The notes: generated from the sequence alone by a model not told the origin. Counted from the stretch's first letter, positions 1 to 12,114 are shown. The stretch: 64,000 nucleotides of DNA from Onchocerca lupi (GCA_028564675.1 JAOVVO010000121.1:62001-126000); one strand, 5' to 3'. A program made the numbers and translations.

Positions 1-358
1 GACGATAAGGTCGCTGTGAAAACTGCGAATTTGTTTTCAAGTCAAGAGACATTTATGGACGGTCAGTGAATTCTGTAAGATTTTGATAACTAGTGGAGCA
101 ATGCCTGCTTGATGCAATTTTAAGCTCCATCGCTGTATCTGTTTCTTCTGAGTATTAATATTGATGAATAAGTGTGAAATTCGGGAAGGCTTGGATTTAG
201 AAAAGATATGTTTTTTTTTTTTTCGAGCATTTTAATATCTAACTAATATATGACAGTGTCTCGTTATCGATAAATAACTAATACAGTGAGTTTTCCGCAT
301 TGAACATTGAAGTTGAATTGGTTTCAACAAAAATAAGCACTTATGTGCGAGGCTTGAA

Positions 359-3300
359 ATGGCATCCATTCTGCAACGTCCGATTGCATCAAGCTCCTCA
401 TTCCAAGAAATTCAACAATCTCCAGCTCCTGACGTCAATGGCATTGAAGCAATCAATATATCGAGGCGTAATAAACCCCGTGGTCAGTTTCTTTCTGCAT
501 TAGAAATTTACTTTTTTCACCCTACTAGTTCTTTATTCAATTAATTGATTTAGTTAACTCGTTTAATCCATCTCTGAATTAAAAACATACCAGTTATGTT
601 GTGTCGTTCTGTACTTATTAATTAAACAGCTGGAGACATCTTGATCGTACAACGTGATAAGTATAAGTTTGGTATTCAGAATTTATTTTGATTACAATCA
701 GATTATAGTATCTTTTCTATATCAATAATTCAGTGAGTTGAAGCATATGTGCAAATTTTATTTGGTTGCTTATTCATCGTTTTCTCCATAAAGTTGAAAT
801 TTTGTGTACACATCCATATTTCTTTGTTTCTAGATTGGAATAGAGTAATATACATGCATAATAAAGAGATATTTTATTACATAAAAAGAACTTCTTTTGT
901 AACAATTTTTTTCTTTTTGAACTTTTGAGATGTAAAACTTTGTTTGAGAAATGATTTTTCTTATAAAAATGATACAGATATTTTCTTTGACTGTTTCCGT
1001 CAGTGATGCTGATAGCGTTTTGTGAAGGATGGAATAGTTCGTTGTGTTATGATTTTTCTTATAAAAATGATACAGATATTTTCTTTGACTGTTTCCGTCA
1101 GTGATGCTGATAGCGTTTTGTGAAGGATGGAATAGTTCGTTGTGTTATGATTTTCGTCTTTTTCAATATGTTATATGGTGTATACCATTTTTAAATATTA
1201 GAAAATAGCTTTTTCTATCTGCAGTGACTTCCGAGGTAGAGGGAAATTTATATAAGCCATGTAAAGTGATTGTATTTCACTTATTCTTGACTGAAACAAA
1301 ATTGATCTTTGAATAACGGTAAATTTCAATTAGGAATAATGATATTGAGATATGCATTGAATCAGGACAGTTTTTAAAAGAAAAGACAATGAAAAAGGCA
1401 ATGAGAAACAGCAGTAAAACCTAAAAAAAACATAGTTGCTAATACTATGTTTTATATATGAAATGTTCATAAAGAGTAAATATAAGTTGATACCAAATGT
1501 GCAATCACACATTTGATACCACTTATACTTATTTTTTATGAATATTTCATATTTGTGTACTCATCGCAGCTTCATCGAATTTCCCATTGCTGAATTTTGA
1601 AATCTCTGGTATTTCAAAGATTGGGATATTGTTCAGTTCCTACATCTATAAAATTCAAAGACACACTGCCGTCATCGTAATTATCGAAATAACAAACTTT
1701 CTAAATTTATGAAAAGCACTGTTTGGAAGTACTGTGAGATTTATATTGTACAGTTCTGCATAACAGAGAGGAAATTTTGTTGTCTCATTCCGGAGAAATA
1801 GTGCATGTTGGAGCAGGAATTATTTATTTAGATAAATGCACAGCATTGTTGACTTGGGTTTCGATTACATTTCATTTATGTAATGTTTTCAAGAAGAAAA
1901 TGTCAAGTTGTAAAGCGAAATTCATCTGGCAAGTGAGTTAATTCTGCAGTTTCGTAATTCCCTATTAATTTTGATTTAAAGCTTTGATAAGGCAACTTAC
2001 AGACACAAAACTTCGTCAGCAAAAACTACCTGCATGGCAGCCCATACTAACTGCGTCAACAGTCATACCAACAATTTTTGGAATTGGCATTGTTTTTCTT
2101 CCTATTGGCATCGCTTTATTCTTAGCCAGTCAAGGAGGCAAGATACTTATTTTAATTTAATTTTATTAGGATGCGATTTGATTTATCGGCATAGGGTGAC
2201 TCTTTTGTTGTATTTATTTTCCTGGGAAGAGATAAATCGGCAATCACAATTCGGAAGAAGTAATAGTCGCTAGTTCTTAATCCTATTATACTTGCAAAAC
2301 AGAAACTGTTTTGTAATTCGTGTACGACCCGAAAATATCCGATACATATTCCAAAAGTTGAAATCAGTATTGTTATAGTGAAGGAATCGATCACAGATTA
2401 TACATCATGCAATGTATCTTTACATGGACCTTGTGAATTTGTGATTAAGTTGGATAGCGATTTTCAGGTTTCCGGTTCTTTCCATTGTCTTTTTAGTGAT
2501 TTGCTTTGACTGTGAATCTGCTTAATTGATTGACATATAGTTTTTCGCAGTCGAAAATTAATTTTAGGGCGACGTTTATTTTTATTATGCATTGGACAAT
2601 TATTTTCAAAATCATCGGCGATATATGAAAAGTCGCAGTGATAGCCAGCTTCTTGGCGATCTTGAGGCAAGCATTTTTTGCAGCGTAAAATATGATGTTA
2701 AAAATGTCGCATAAATCGATGCAATTCTTTCAAAATCTGAATTTAAAATGGAAAGGTTCGAAAATGCTTTAAATTTCAGAATGTGGGCGATTGTGATCCA
2801 TATGCATATTTGAACACCTCATCAGGCCTGAAAATTATTGCTCCATGTGGGGCAGTTGCCAATTCCATGTTTAATGGTTAGAAAAATAGTTCTAACGTTT
2901 TATTGTGTTTTCTTTTTGAAATCAGTGACGTCATTTTCTTTTCCGGCTTATTCCAGAAATTTTAGATTCGTTCACTTTGTATCGTTACGGTAGCAATGAT
3001 TCGGTACCTTGGACATATAAAGGTGTTGTTTGGCCGGTGGATAAAGATAGAAAGTATAGAAATCCACCTGGAAAGGATCTTAAACAAGCTTTTGCGGTAA
3101 CTTTTTTTTTTCTTTTTTTTTTTTTGAAGAAGCATTAGATTCCAATGAAAAAGTTAAGTCAGATGAAATTAAAATTGCAACGTTTTTTCAGAGCTGCCCA
3201 GTTGTATAATCTCGTTATATTATTTATAATCCAGGTTCTCTTTATATTGTAATGAGTTTATGAATTTGTATGATTCCAGAAAACTGTGAAACCACCTAAC

Positions 3301-4437
3301 TGGCAAAAAGCAATATACGAATTAGATCCGGATCATGCTGACAATAATGGATTTTTGAATACCGATTTCATTGTATGGATGAGGACAGCAGCTTTACCTG
3401 ATTTCAGGAAATTGCACCGTATTCTAGTTCGTTATAAGAACACGTTATACAAAAATGGCTTGCCTGCTGGGACATACAAACTTGTGGTCCAAAGTAGTAA
3501 GCTATTTTCGATATGAGAGATTCTATCAGTTTCGTAAGAAGTGGGAATATTAAGTCATTAGATATTTGTGAATCTTACTGAAGCGCAAGTGCGGCGGTGA
3601 AATTGTTGCGATCAGAAAACATGCTAATGTTTCATCCAACTGTCTTTTCTGAACTCATATAGCAACTTTGCAACTATTTTATAATTATGTCAGAAAGCAA
3701 ACAATGATTATTGGAATTTAGTGCGCTAAGGCAATGCGTATATCACATGGACATGCTTGAAAGATTAACAACTTGAGTATCTTTCTTTTTTGTCATTATC
3801 ACCATGCATGAGTTGTCTGTGTTTAATTTTGTGAAAGAAATATATTAAAGGAATCGTTATAATGCTCCGATTCGCTCGAATTATTACAGTCAAGATATCG
3901 ACATTCTGACAGTATTCGGTTGCCGTTCATTGCTTTCATTTATTCTTGTTTTTCCTATGTTACATATAAGTTCCTTTCTCCGGGTCGTAATATAAAATGC
4001 ATTTCAGATTACCCAGTAACAGTATTCGGTGGTCGGAAATATTTTATAATCAGTACAACATCTTGGGCAGGTGGTAAAAATACTTTTTTGGGTATTGCAT
4101 ACATTATTGTTAGTGGCATTTGTATCGTGCTTGGTTCAGTTTTCCTGTTAATACATCTGAAATTCGGCACACCGTAAGTTTTTTATCATCCCTCTCCGAA
4201 ATTTTTGTATTTAGTGCTCTAAGTTTGTAGCTTCAAGAAGTCCATATGTTCATTCTTTTTCTGTGCAGTATTTCCGGAGTGAAGCATGCTACTTTTATAG
4301 ATCAGACGAAGTCGGAAGCCTCTCTCAAATTTCACGGTAGTTTCAGTTATTTTGATTCTTATATTTTGTATTTATTGTTGATTAAAACAAAGTCATGTAT
4401 TCCATGTTTCACGTACTACTGCGAACTATTTGAATAA
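359..4437 (+). CDS. TMEM30/CDC50 family protein, P4-ATPase flippase beta subunit
   Basis: Nine exons can be joined without a frame break: 359-482, 2003-2137, 2379-2467, 2568-2666, 2780-2876, 2957-3096, 3280-3496, 4008-4173 and 4269-4437, giving about 411 residues. Family hallmarks appear in order: LPAWQPIL (about residue 50), TM1 (61-83), YYALDNYFQNHRRYMKSR (122-139), IAPCGAVANSMFN (169-181), FIVWMRTAALPDFRKL (from 258), NYPVTVFGGRK (301-311), STTSWAGGKN and TM2 (327-350). The loop between the spans has paired cysteines and possible N-glycosylation sites such as N98-V-S and N161-T-S. CDC50 proteins pair with P4-type ATPases, carry them out of the ER and support phospholipid flipping; C. elegans CHAT-1 is one member. 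The intron after exon 2 appears to start with GC, and the one after exon 4 may also. The start is the first Met in this frame after upstream stops. The tail beyond TM2 (about 55 residues) is unusual and is the least certain part. Confidence 0.93.
951..1146. repeat. Perfect 98-bp tandem duplication in intron 1
   Basis: Positions 951-1048 and 1049-1146 are identical, and the first bases of a third unit (ATGATTTT) follow at 1147. The repeat lies inside the first intron of the TMEM30/CDC50 gene. Zero divergence between copies in a fast-drifting intron means the duplication is very recent, polymorphic or an assembly artefact. Confidence 0.95.
1457..1551. repeat. Imperfect 45-bp inverted repeat in intron 1
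   Basis: The left arm (1457-1501) and right arm (1508-1551) are reverse complements at most positions, separated by a 6-base loop. The arms run from TATGAAAT at the outside to CAAATGTG at the loop. As RNA this would form a long hairpin within the intron. It could be a small palindromic element remnant. Confidence 0.85.
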
Positions 4438-4438
4438 A
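4433..4438 (+). terminator. AATAAA polyadenylation hexamer overlapping the predicted stop codon
   Basis: The TAA that ends the last exon as read here (4435-4437) sits inside AATAAA. If used, the 3' UTR would be extremely short. A second AATAAA lies at 5146-5151. Confidence 0.4.
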
Positions 4439-5145
4439 AGATCTTGCATGTAAAATTGTCCTTCGAATAGTTGTAATAGAATGCGCCGAATAAGGTATCG
4501 TTAAGGCTGAGACATAGCATATCAGGGGATACATTATGATAAGTCTGCAGCTTAGGCAATTAAGTAAATTAAACTAGTCATTTTGCTTCATGAAGTTTGT
4601 AATACCTACTTATGACGCAAGTGTGCTTTTTTCGCTCATGACGCAAAGTGTTTTTTCGATTTTCAATACCTTTCTTATATATTTTTGGCTCTGACTGTGA
4701 AGCGTATTTATTTCCGGAGTCAAGTTGAGTTCTGCTCTACACCATTTCTTCGAGTGAAATTAGATGGTTCTTCAGCCAGATTTGTTTTTGGGTTTCTTGT
4801 GTCAACTGTACTTTACACAAATTTCTTTTGTCGATACAATCTGCTAAATGTTGAAGTTCGGAATTGTAAAAAATCGTTTGTACTATAACCAATGTATTTT
4901 TGTAATTTTTTATGCTTTTTATTTACTCAAGTTATGACTTTCTGAGGAATTATGTGATAATGGCAGTGAAGGCAGTTGTTTTTTTTTTTATTTTATCGAA
5001 ATAGGAGTTTTTTCCAGTCATCTTTTCCTTCTCTTTCACGAAGTGCATTCATGGAGAAGTATTTACCATATTTCTTCATTCATCCATGAAACTGTTACTG
5101 AATGATACTGTATATATGTGAATCTATCATGAAATATTTCACTGA

Positions 5146-5151
5146 AATAAA
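5146..5151 (+). terminator. Candidate distal polyadenylation signal
   Basis: AATAAA lies about 700 bases past the predicted stop of the TMEM30/CDC50 gene and is followed by T-rich DNA. It is a reasonable end for the main mRNA, giving a 3' UTR of about 0.7 kb or room for one more terminal exon. The interval 4438-6050 otherwise shows no convincing coding sequence on either strand. Confidence 0.4.
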
Positions 5152-6050
5152 GTTTTATTTACTTTAGAGGTAAAACCAGCAGATTCTGACAGTGGCAGTC
5201 TTCAGCACATCTTTCCGAAAATTTAAGGATATTTGATGGCATGCAGTGTAAACAAAAAGTATTGAATAACCTGTAGCACTATTCCTTTTAGATGGATTTA
5301 TCGGTAGGTTTCAGCAGTCCATTCAGATTCAAATCTATTCCAAAAAAGCCGTTAGGATTTTACCTGATTAAATTATTCATGATTTATGGAGTCGGAGATT
5401 CTCCAGGTTCATAATGTTTGATTTTTTTCCTGGCAAAGATGGTTCAGAAATAATCATTCCTTTCAAGCTCAGTCTTACCAATGGTCAGGAACTATTCATA
5501 CGTTCATCTTGATTATCAGTTCTTAACTATATATGCAGCAATGTTTCGTAATGAGTAGAAGTTTGAAAATCCCAGAATAAATTGGACGATAACATAATCT
5601 AACTGAGAATTTTTTGATTTCTAATTGTTGGAAAACACTGCTGTTACAAGCGTGGTTAAAGATTGGTAATCAAGACAAAAGTATGAGTGAAGTGTTTTCG
5701 GATATCGGAAAGATTGGGCTTGAGAATGGTTAATTTCTAAATTAATTGTTCCATGGTTACTAATTTCCTCAAGAATGATTGAATGATATTGCAAAGTGTT
5801 CATTTCTTTGAAAAAAAGACCTGCCTTAAAAGGATTGCATAGAAAGTTAGAAGGGTAAGTTTTGCACAGCTGTCGATCGTTACATTAAAGCCAGACTTAA
5901 GGCACTTTAAATTCATGCATTAGATCTTAATGATTGGATTCTCGTAACTGAGTGAGTTCGCAGAGAAACTGAACTATAAAAATATATTGTGACAATGACT
6001 TCAACTACTGCTCAATGACAAATCAGACTGAAATACCAGACAGTGTAACC

Positions 6051-6428
6051 TTACCGACAACAATGCTGGGAAACCTTATCATCACAAGCAGTGCTTTCAA
6101 CGATTTCTTCATTCTCTAACATTTTGATAACTACCTTGGCAGCTTCCATGAGTAATTTCTGAATCACGGATTCCATATTTTCCTTATTTGCCGCTCCTTT
6201 TGAGTGTTCGAATTCTTCATGGCTCAATTTCGACTCTTTCGGAAATTTCTGAAGATCTTTTTTACAGTTTCTCCAATCTTTTCCTGTCAAGACCTCTTCA
6301 CATTCCTTGATGGCCACTGCTGCTTCAGGATCAATCGCATAATCACAATCATCTGACTGATCTGATAAACTTTCTGAATCGTCCTCCACCGAATCACCGT
6401 CTGACGCAGCGACCAAAGATTTTTCGTT
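6051..6428 (-). CDS. Exon of an unrecognised acidic protein
   Basis: An open frame of about 125 codons follows a good acceptor (CATATTTTAG) at its 5' side. It is rich in Asp, Glu, Ser and Lys, with an acidic stretch (SVEDDSESLSDQSDDCDY) near the start and a helical, Lys/Glu-rich second half ending in CDDKVSQHCC. It ends at TAA 6053-6051, but that stop lies within a strong donor (CG|GTAAGG), so the exon may instead splice to an unseen downstream exon. No upstream exon could be fixed in 6.43-8.5 kb. No family is recognised. Composition and splice-site context support it as coding, and it is less likely to be chance than other open frames of similar length. Confidence 0.5.
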   Translation of the reverse strand, partial: NEKSLVAASDGDSVEDDSESLSDQSDDCDYAIDPEAAVAIKECEEVLTGKDWRNCKKDLQKFPKESKLSHEEFEHSKGAANKENMESVIQKLLMEAAKVVIKMLENEEIVESTACDDKVSQHCCR

Positions 6429-8584
6429 CTAAAATATGGGCATAATCGAAGAATTCCAGGATTATTTTGTTCAAATTCAACAGTATGAACCCAATAGATT
6501 TATGATCTTTCATTTCGTTTCCGACTTGTCTGATTAGAAGAAATATCGAAAAGATCCGAAATTCACAATTTTTCAGTTAAATTTCGCAAGTTTCTTTAAC
6601 CATGAAAGATTATTACTAATTAACTGAAAGTTTAAAGTAGCTTTGAATATAAAAAATTTAAATTATGGCACTGACATAAAAAAATTAACTCAATATAAGT
6701 CAGTCAATTTGACTTAGAGCGGTAAAACTTTCAATTTGACTTGAAGCGATAAAATTTCTATTTATCTTTAACATTTTTTGTGTGAAAACGCATTGTAGAT
6801 TTTTCTCTTTTTGTAATTTCTCTGATTGTTTTTGTACGTCATTAGTGTGACATGCACAAGAGACGTGCAAAAAGGTTTATAAAAAAAAGGTTTGCGCAAG
6901 GTTATATAGTATAACACTGATTTTGTACAGTGTATGTTACGTTCTTCAAATTGCGACCAACGGGGTGTTATTTCGAATTTAGATGAACGCTGTGTGTTAT
7001 TTCTAATTTTAGTTGACGCTTGATGTTGTTTAAATGAAATACTTTGCGCGAAAAAATTAATTTGTTGGATCTTCACTCTCTTCTTAGTGGGAAACTTACA
7101 TAAAATTAATCGTTTGATGCGACAATCCCGCTATCATTAAATGAAGAATGATTTAGTATGAGTTTTTCTTGTATCTACAGTAATGGATGAAAAATTCAGA
7201 AAAGCCAGATTACAAAAAAACTCAAATATATATAAATCCATATGAGTCTGTCGAGTCAGATTCTATTTTTTCAGGATTTTTTCTATACTGCAAAATAACT
7301 ATTACAATCTACACATTGCACGCAAATTAATCATAGGTAAACATTGTATATCGTCCACAAAAATGAGTTAATATGGATCATAGTAATGCAGAGATGAAAG
7401 CGTCAGCAATTTACATGTGCTGGAATGTTGCTTCGACAGTGCTACAAAGTTATTAAAAGGGTACGCAGATGTGCATATACTATAACGACTTAAAATTAAC
7501 ATCCAACATTCGGCTATTAGAAATAGAAAGGCAGAACTCATTTATCTATGTGCCCTAGTAATCCTATTGTCTGAAGCTGTATGATTTCAAAAAAACGAAC
7601 CTGCTGAAAATCTTATGGATATAAATCGATCTATGGATAAGTGCGAATATGTCACGGCCTAAAACTGGAAACTTGAATCGTTTTTCTTAAAATATTAGTG
7701 GAATATATTACGACAATCTTGGCATATACTTGTACGACTAATGTCGAAGAATAATGTTGCAGAAAAACTGTGGATATGATGTTATTAACTCTTCCGCCGA
7801 AAGTTAAATAATGAAGATTGGAACTGAGTTCATTGTTAAGAATGAGTGGCTTCTGAAAATCATTTCTAGTATATTCGGCTCTCTAGATCGATGTAATATA
7901 TAATTTGAATCAGAATTCTTCTAGTTTCCCCACAAACACTTTTCACATCTCTTTTTCACGTCATTGGTTTTATGGAACAACGCGTTTTGATCACAAGATA
8001 AAACCAAATGTGATAGAAAACGGCTTTGGAATTCGATGTTTCTTCCGGATTAATCGGTGAAATATGAAATGTTTTCACGTAAAAAATTTCAGAGCTATTC
8101 GTGAGTATTCGCCATTGGTCTAATTAGTATTTAGTTCAGAAGAGAATGTCTCATAGAAATCATTATAGTCATGCTGCATAGAAGAGAGATAAGATGATCT
8201 GAGATTTCATTTAATTTGACTATTGTGCATTTGTCATCAGTTTGCATGAATAAACAACGATGAATAGTTAACAAGGTGATAAATGACCAGAACTCTTACA
8301 ATAAATTTCGATGAGCAACAATTACGAAATCAGACAACGATTTTGCACTAGAAATATATGTTCGCTTTTAACCAGGAAACCAGGATGCACGGGACCATTT
8401 ACATAAAACAAATTACAGGCTCATTAACAAAAGATTATATCTTGCCTAGGGTAACGGAAACATTTTTTCATTTCAGTTATATCCAAAATCTCACTCTAGA
8501 AACTCCAACAGGTGCAAACCTCAATAAGGATGAGTTGGGAACATATCTTTGCACAATTTCAACTTACTATTTTAATCCATAATT
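6429..8584. other. Intron or intergenic DNA, no resolved gene
   Basis: A 102-codon minus-strand open frame (7076-6768) is present, but it is basic, rich in Phe, Tyr and Lys, and lacks domain features or convincing splice sites. Upstream exons of the acidic protein may lie here but could not be identified. Confidence 0.5.
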
Positions 8585-8949
8585 TTATCTTTTTTGAGCA
8601 TCAAATGAAGAAACCTCAGGCAACACGTCATCCAGAATTTTTGTAACTGTTTCACCGCAAGAATTCACTTCATCGTAAACAGCATCCATCAAACGAAGTC
8701 GTAGTAAACCGAAGACATCATCCAAATCATTACGTTTTCTCTCCCGAGAATTAAGATTTTGATTGGACATGTATTCACTACCAATTTGATACTTTCTGAA
8801 ATATAAACAGCGAAAATGAATGGCCATCTATCTATCTCAAAGGTGCAGAAGCCAGACAGTTGTTGCTAAAATACATTTACCGACATAACAAGTTGTCTGG
8901 CACTTCCAGCGATCCGGAAGTACCTATAGCGACATTGTTCCGGAACCGG
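8585..8949 (-). CDS. Small unrecognised protein, probable two-exon gene
   Basis: The terminal exon (8795-8585) follows a good acceptor (TTATATTTCAG) and ends at TAA. Within it, ATG at 8770 gives a 61-residue protein with a charged start (NSRERKRNDLDD) and a likely helical body (VFGLLRLRLMDAVYDEV). Upstream, a donor (TGTCG|GTAAAT) at 8881 ends a possible exon whose open frame joins this one in the right phase across an 85-bp intron. It adds about 20-25 residues (ending VPDNLLCRK), but no in-frame ATG is visible before a stop near 8950. Alternatively the acceptor at 8796 receives a trans-spliced leader and the 61-residue form is the product, a common nematode arrangement. No family is recognised. 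Confidence 0.45.
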
Positions 8950-8951
8950 AA
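8914..8951. promoter_or_regulatory. Cluster of three CCGGAA (ETS-like) cores
   Basis: CCGGAAGT occurs at 8914-8921 and CCGGAA at 8940-8945 and 8946-8951, in locally GC-richer DNA at the 5' end of the small minus-strand gene. CCGGAA(G/A) is the core bound by ETS-family factors. The stretch overlaps the possible first exon, so it cannot be both a pure promoter and fully coding. Confidence 0.25.
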
Positions 8952-11120
8952 ACATCCCTACTAGTGCATCCTATCTATGTACCACCCGCCCGTCTTACAT
9001 TCACCCATCGCTTTTCACTTGCTCCATTCCTCTCCATCACGTTCCCTCCCAAGACTATTATGTGCTTCTCTCCGTCTTATTCAAATCTGACACGTCAACA
9101 GATCGCATATTCTCATGAGTTTACTGAAATTGCGCGCAGACAGTTGCACAGTCCTGCATCGGAAGTTTTAAGGATGGATTTCTTGCAGATTCACGCCTGT
9201 CAGTGGTTACAATCTATGAAGAATGAATGAAGATCCCAGTGAGTCATCCACAGTGGCAGCTCTTCAAAGCTGTTACAATTTCTTTCAACAATGAGCTAAA
9301 CGTAGTAAAATAATTCGTAGTATTTAAATAATTAAAATACAATTTATAGTGATATTTTGCGTGATTTTTTCGATATTTTCGGACTGCGAACTTTGCGTGC
9401 AGATATATATCTTGCTTGGCAAAAGACATCAGGAAGAAACTTGATGAAAGGACGAGAAACAAGGAATTACGAGAATACGGATCTTGACTGAAAGTTAACA
9501 CTTCCTTCAACTTTTGAAGACTATGAAAATGAATTGGTTACAACTCCCTATAGGCTTCTTGCCGTATTCTCTACAGAGTTTCACGTCTGAAATTTTATTT
9601 CGATGTTAGCAGATTTGCCAATATATCTGTTATCGTATCCATCCGATCTACTACACGAGTATCTTCCATCTCAAGATCACATTGATCAGCTGTGTATGAA
9701 CTGTGAGGATTGATTGATGTTACTTATTAAGTCAACTTCTTTTATTATCTCCTTATTCTCCGAGATTCTGTTCTGTCCAATTGTTCAGATTTTTTTATGG
9801 ATGGGGAATGAGAAGAATTGTAGTATTTTGCACCAACTGATTCTGCACGGAAGATTTCTTCATATGTACGCATGTAGCTTTCAATTACATATATACGCCT
9901 GAGTCGAATCTGCTTCAAATAGAAGTTTCTATTGAACACAACGGCAATATGACATTCTAAAAAGTTTCGCAGACATGTTAACAGCGGACATCATAAAATT
10001 TCAGTTCATAATATGGTATATTTTGCAGAAACATCAAAGAAACTGTCGATATATTGCTGGATTCTGTCTGAATAAGATGAAGTGATCCACGGAAATTACA
10101 TTAACGGGTGGGTTAAGTAGAGATTTGAGGGACATCGGTACAGATTGAACCAACAAAGAACCGTGCGTGCTGAATTTGTTAAGTAATTTCCAAATTTAAT
10201 AGACAGTTGAAATCAGAATCTTTTTCCAGTTTAAAAATAAAGTTTCAAAATTAAAGCAAATTGTGGCGAGAGAATTTTGAATACTGAGATACTATTTTAA
10301 GGTGTAGTAAAAGAAAAAGCGGTAATAAGTGTCAAATATTGAGTAAGAATACTTGTATGACAGAGTTGACACTAAGAAGTCTTACTAGCGTTATTATAAT
10401 AATAAGATCTTACCGGATCTTTTTTTTAGCAGAATGTTTTCAAATTAAACAATCTATAAGAAAAACTTCAAAATTCCCGTCTATAAGCAAATGCACACCG
10501 AAGATATTAACACGATCACATATCGACCTGGATTCCGTCTCACTTTGTCGTATGCAGATGACGGATTTCCAAATGGGTAATCCGTTCCATTTCACAATAT
10601 GATTGTAACATCTTTTCGGCATATGCCTGACCAAAATTCTGCCTCGCAAGCGAGTTTATTTTGTAAGAAACGTCGTGGGTGGTCTTCAGCAGAACGTTGC
10701 GTTGACAATACAGACCACCAAATATGCTCGCTGCAGCAATTAAATATATTGCCAGGCATCCGTCGATATTTTATCACTATAAATGATAATTTTCATAGGC
10801 GGTCTCACATCTATCATGCCTAATATAAATTTTATGGAATTCGTGGAGCGGGTGAAGCGTTGGTAGATTTTTGAAAAGTGCCCGAAAGGCACATGGATCG
10901 AATGTTGAATAAGGTTTGCGGAAAAAGAAGTTGGTGTTATTTCCCCATTCGATTTTGTACGATCTTTTTTGAACGCGGTGCTTATTAACAAAATATCTGT
11001 AGAAGCATTCGTATTTCAATAGGGACGCTCCCGCCCCAATTTTTTCCCATTGTAACGAGTATCACTTACTTAGATTGTTGGGTTGGGAAAATCACTTAGC
11101 TAGGAACATCCTTGGTGATT

Positions 11121-11186
11121 TTGGTGACAGCACTAACGTTCACTTCGTTACATCCTTGGTGACAGCACTAACGTTCACTTCGTTAC
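11121..11186. repeat. 31-bp direct repeat, 35-bp period
   Basis: A 31-base segment beginning TTGGTGACAGCACTAACG at 11121 is repeated exactly at 11156, with a 4-base spacer. It is a simple local duplication with no coding context. Confidence 0.9.
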
Positions 11187-12114
11187 GTAAAATTACGCTT
11201 ATTTTTCGAAAACAAAATACGGAAAAACCGAAGATTGAAATAGAAAACTGGACTCAAAACTTTCTTTAATTAATTATTCGTATGATATGGTTTTCAATCT
11301 CACAAAACAGTTGAGTCCAGCGATTGTTTATTGTTTCGCTAATCACTAGTAAATCAATCTTAATTTGGGATTCGAACTGCTGATAATAAAACACGAAGAA
11401 ATATCGGATTTGAAGTCCGAAAAAGTTGTATATAAAACAGCTTGTTCGTATAAAGATGTCCATTTCTTAAATAACAAAGTAAATTTATCATTTCAGTTTG
11501 TGCTTCTTGAGGAAAGCATTGACAATAGTTAATCAAATCAGAAACCTGTTTTAAAATTTCAAATTTAAATAAGTTCCTGAAGAAATTTAATTTTTTTTTT
11601 TTCAAAAAACTGTCCTGGAAGTTGTGGAGTCAGAAAGTTGAAGTTAAAGCTTCGTCTAAATTTGCAGTCTATAATGATACAGAATATTATTCGAAAAAGT
11701 ATATTCACATATTTTTTGAACTTTGAGCTCCTATATTTCAACAACGGCCATTCAATTTAGATATTATTGACAGTTTTGCAATCAATATTGTTATGTAAAA
11801 GTAATCCCAAAAATGAACTCTACTTACTTCTGACTTTTTTTTAGAAAACTGTCCCGGGAATTGTAGATTTAATTAGAATTTTGATGATTACTGAACGACA
11901 ACCGTCATGATCATTTGATAATGTTCATTGGGTGAAGAGAAAAGGTACCAGACTTTATAAGAACAGACATGTAAATATGAAGTAGATACCGTCTATTTGA
12001 TAAGATCGGAGTGATATCACGTATCTGGTAATAATTTATTGAGGTGTAAATTGTTTGTCTAATTGATTGATATGAGAATGAAAGTAAAAAGAAGTCGCTA
12101 ACTAGAATGAAGCC

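Noticed and set aside
1..69. Open frame ending in TGA at the window edge, as if the last exon of an upstream plus-strand gene
   Set aside because: Only 22 codons are open, which is common by chance in AT-rich DNA, and no acceptor or domain can be seen.
2464..2670. 68-codon minus-strand open frame
   Set aside because: It is the antisense shadow of TMEM30/CDC50 exon 4, whose plus-strand reading is strongly conserved.
9244..9510. 88-codon minus-strand open frame starting MKEVLTFSQD
   Set aside because: The composition is that of random AT-rich sequence (Phe, Tyr, Lys, Asn) and no domain or exon partner was found.
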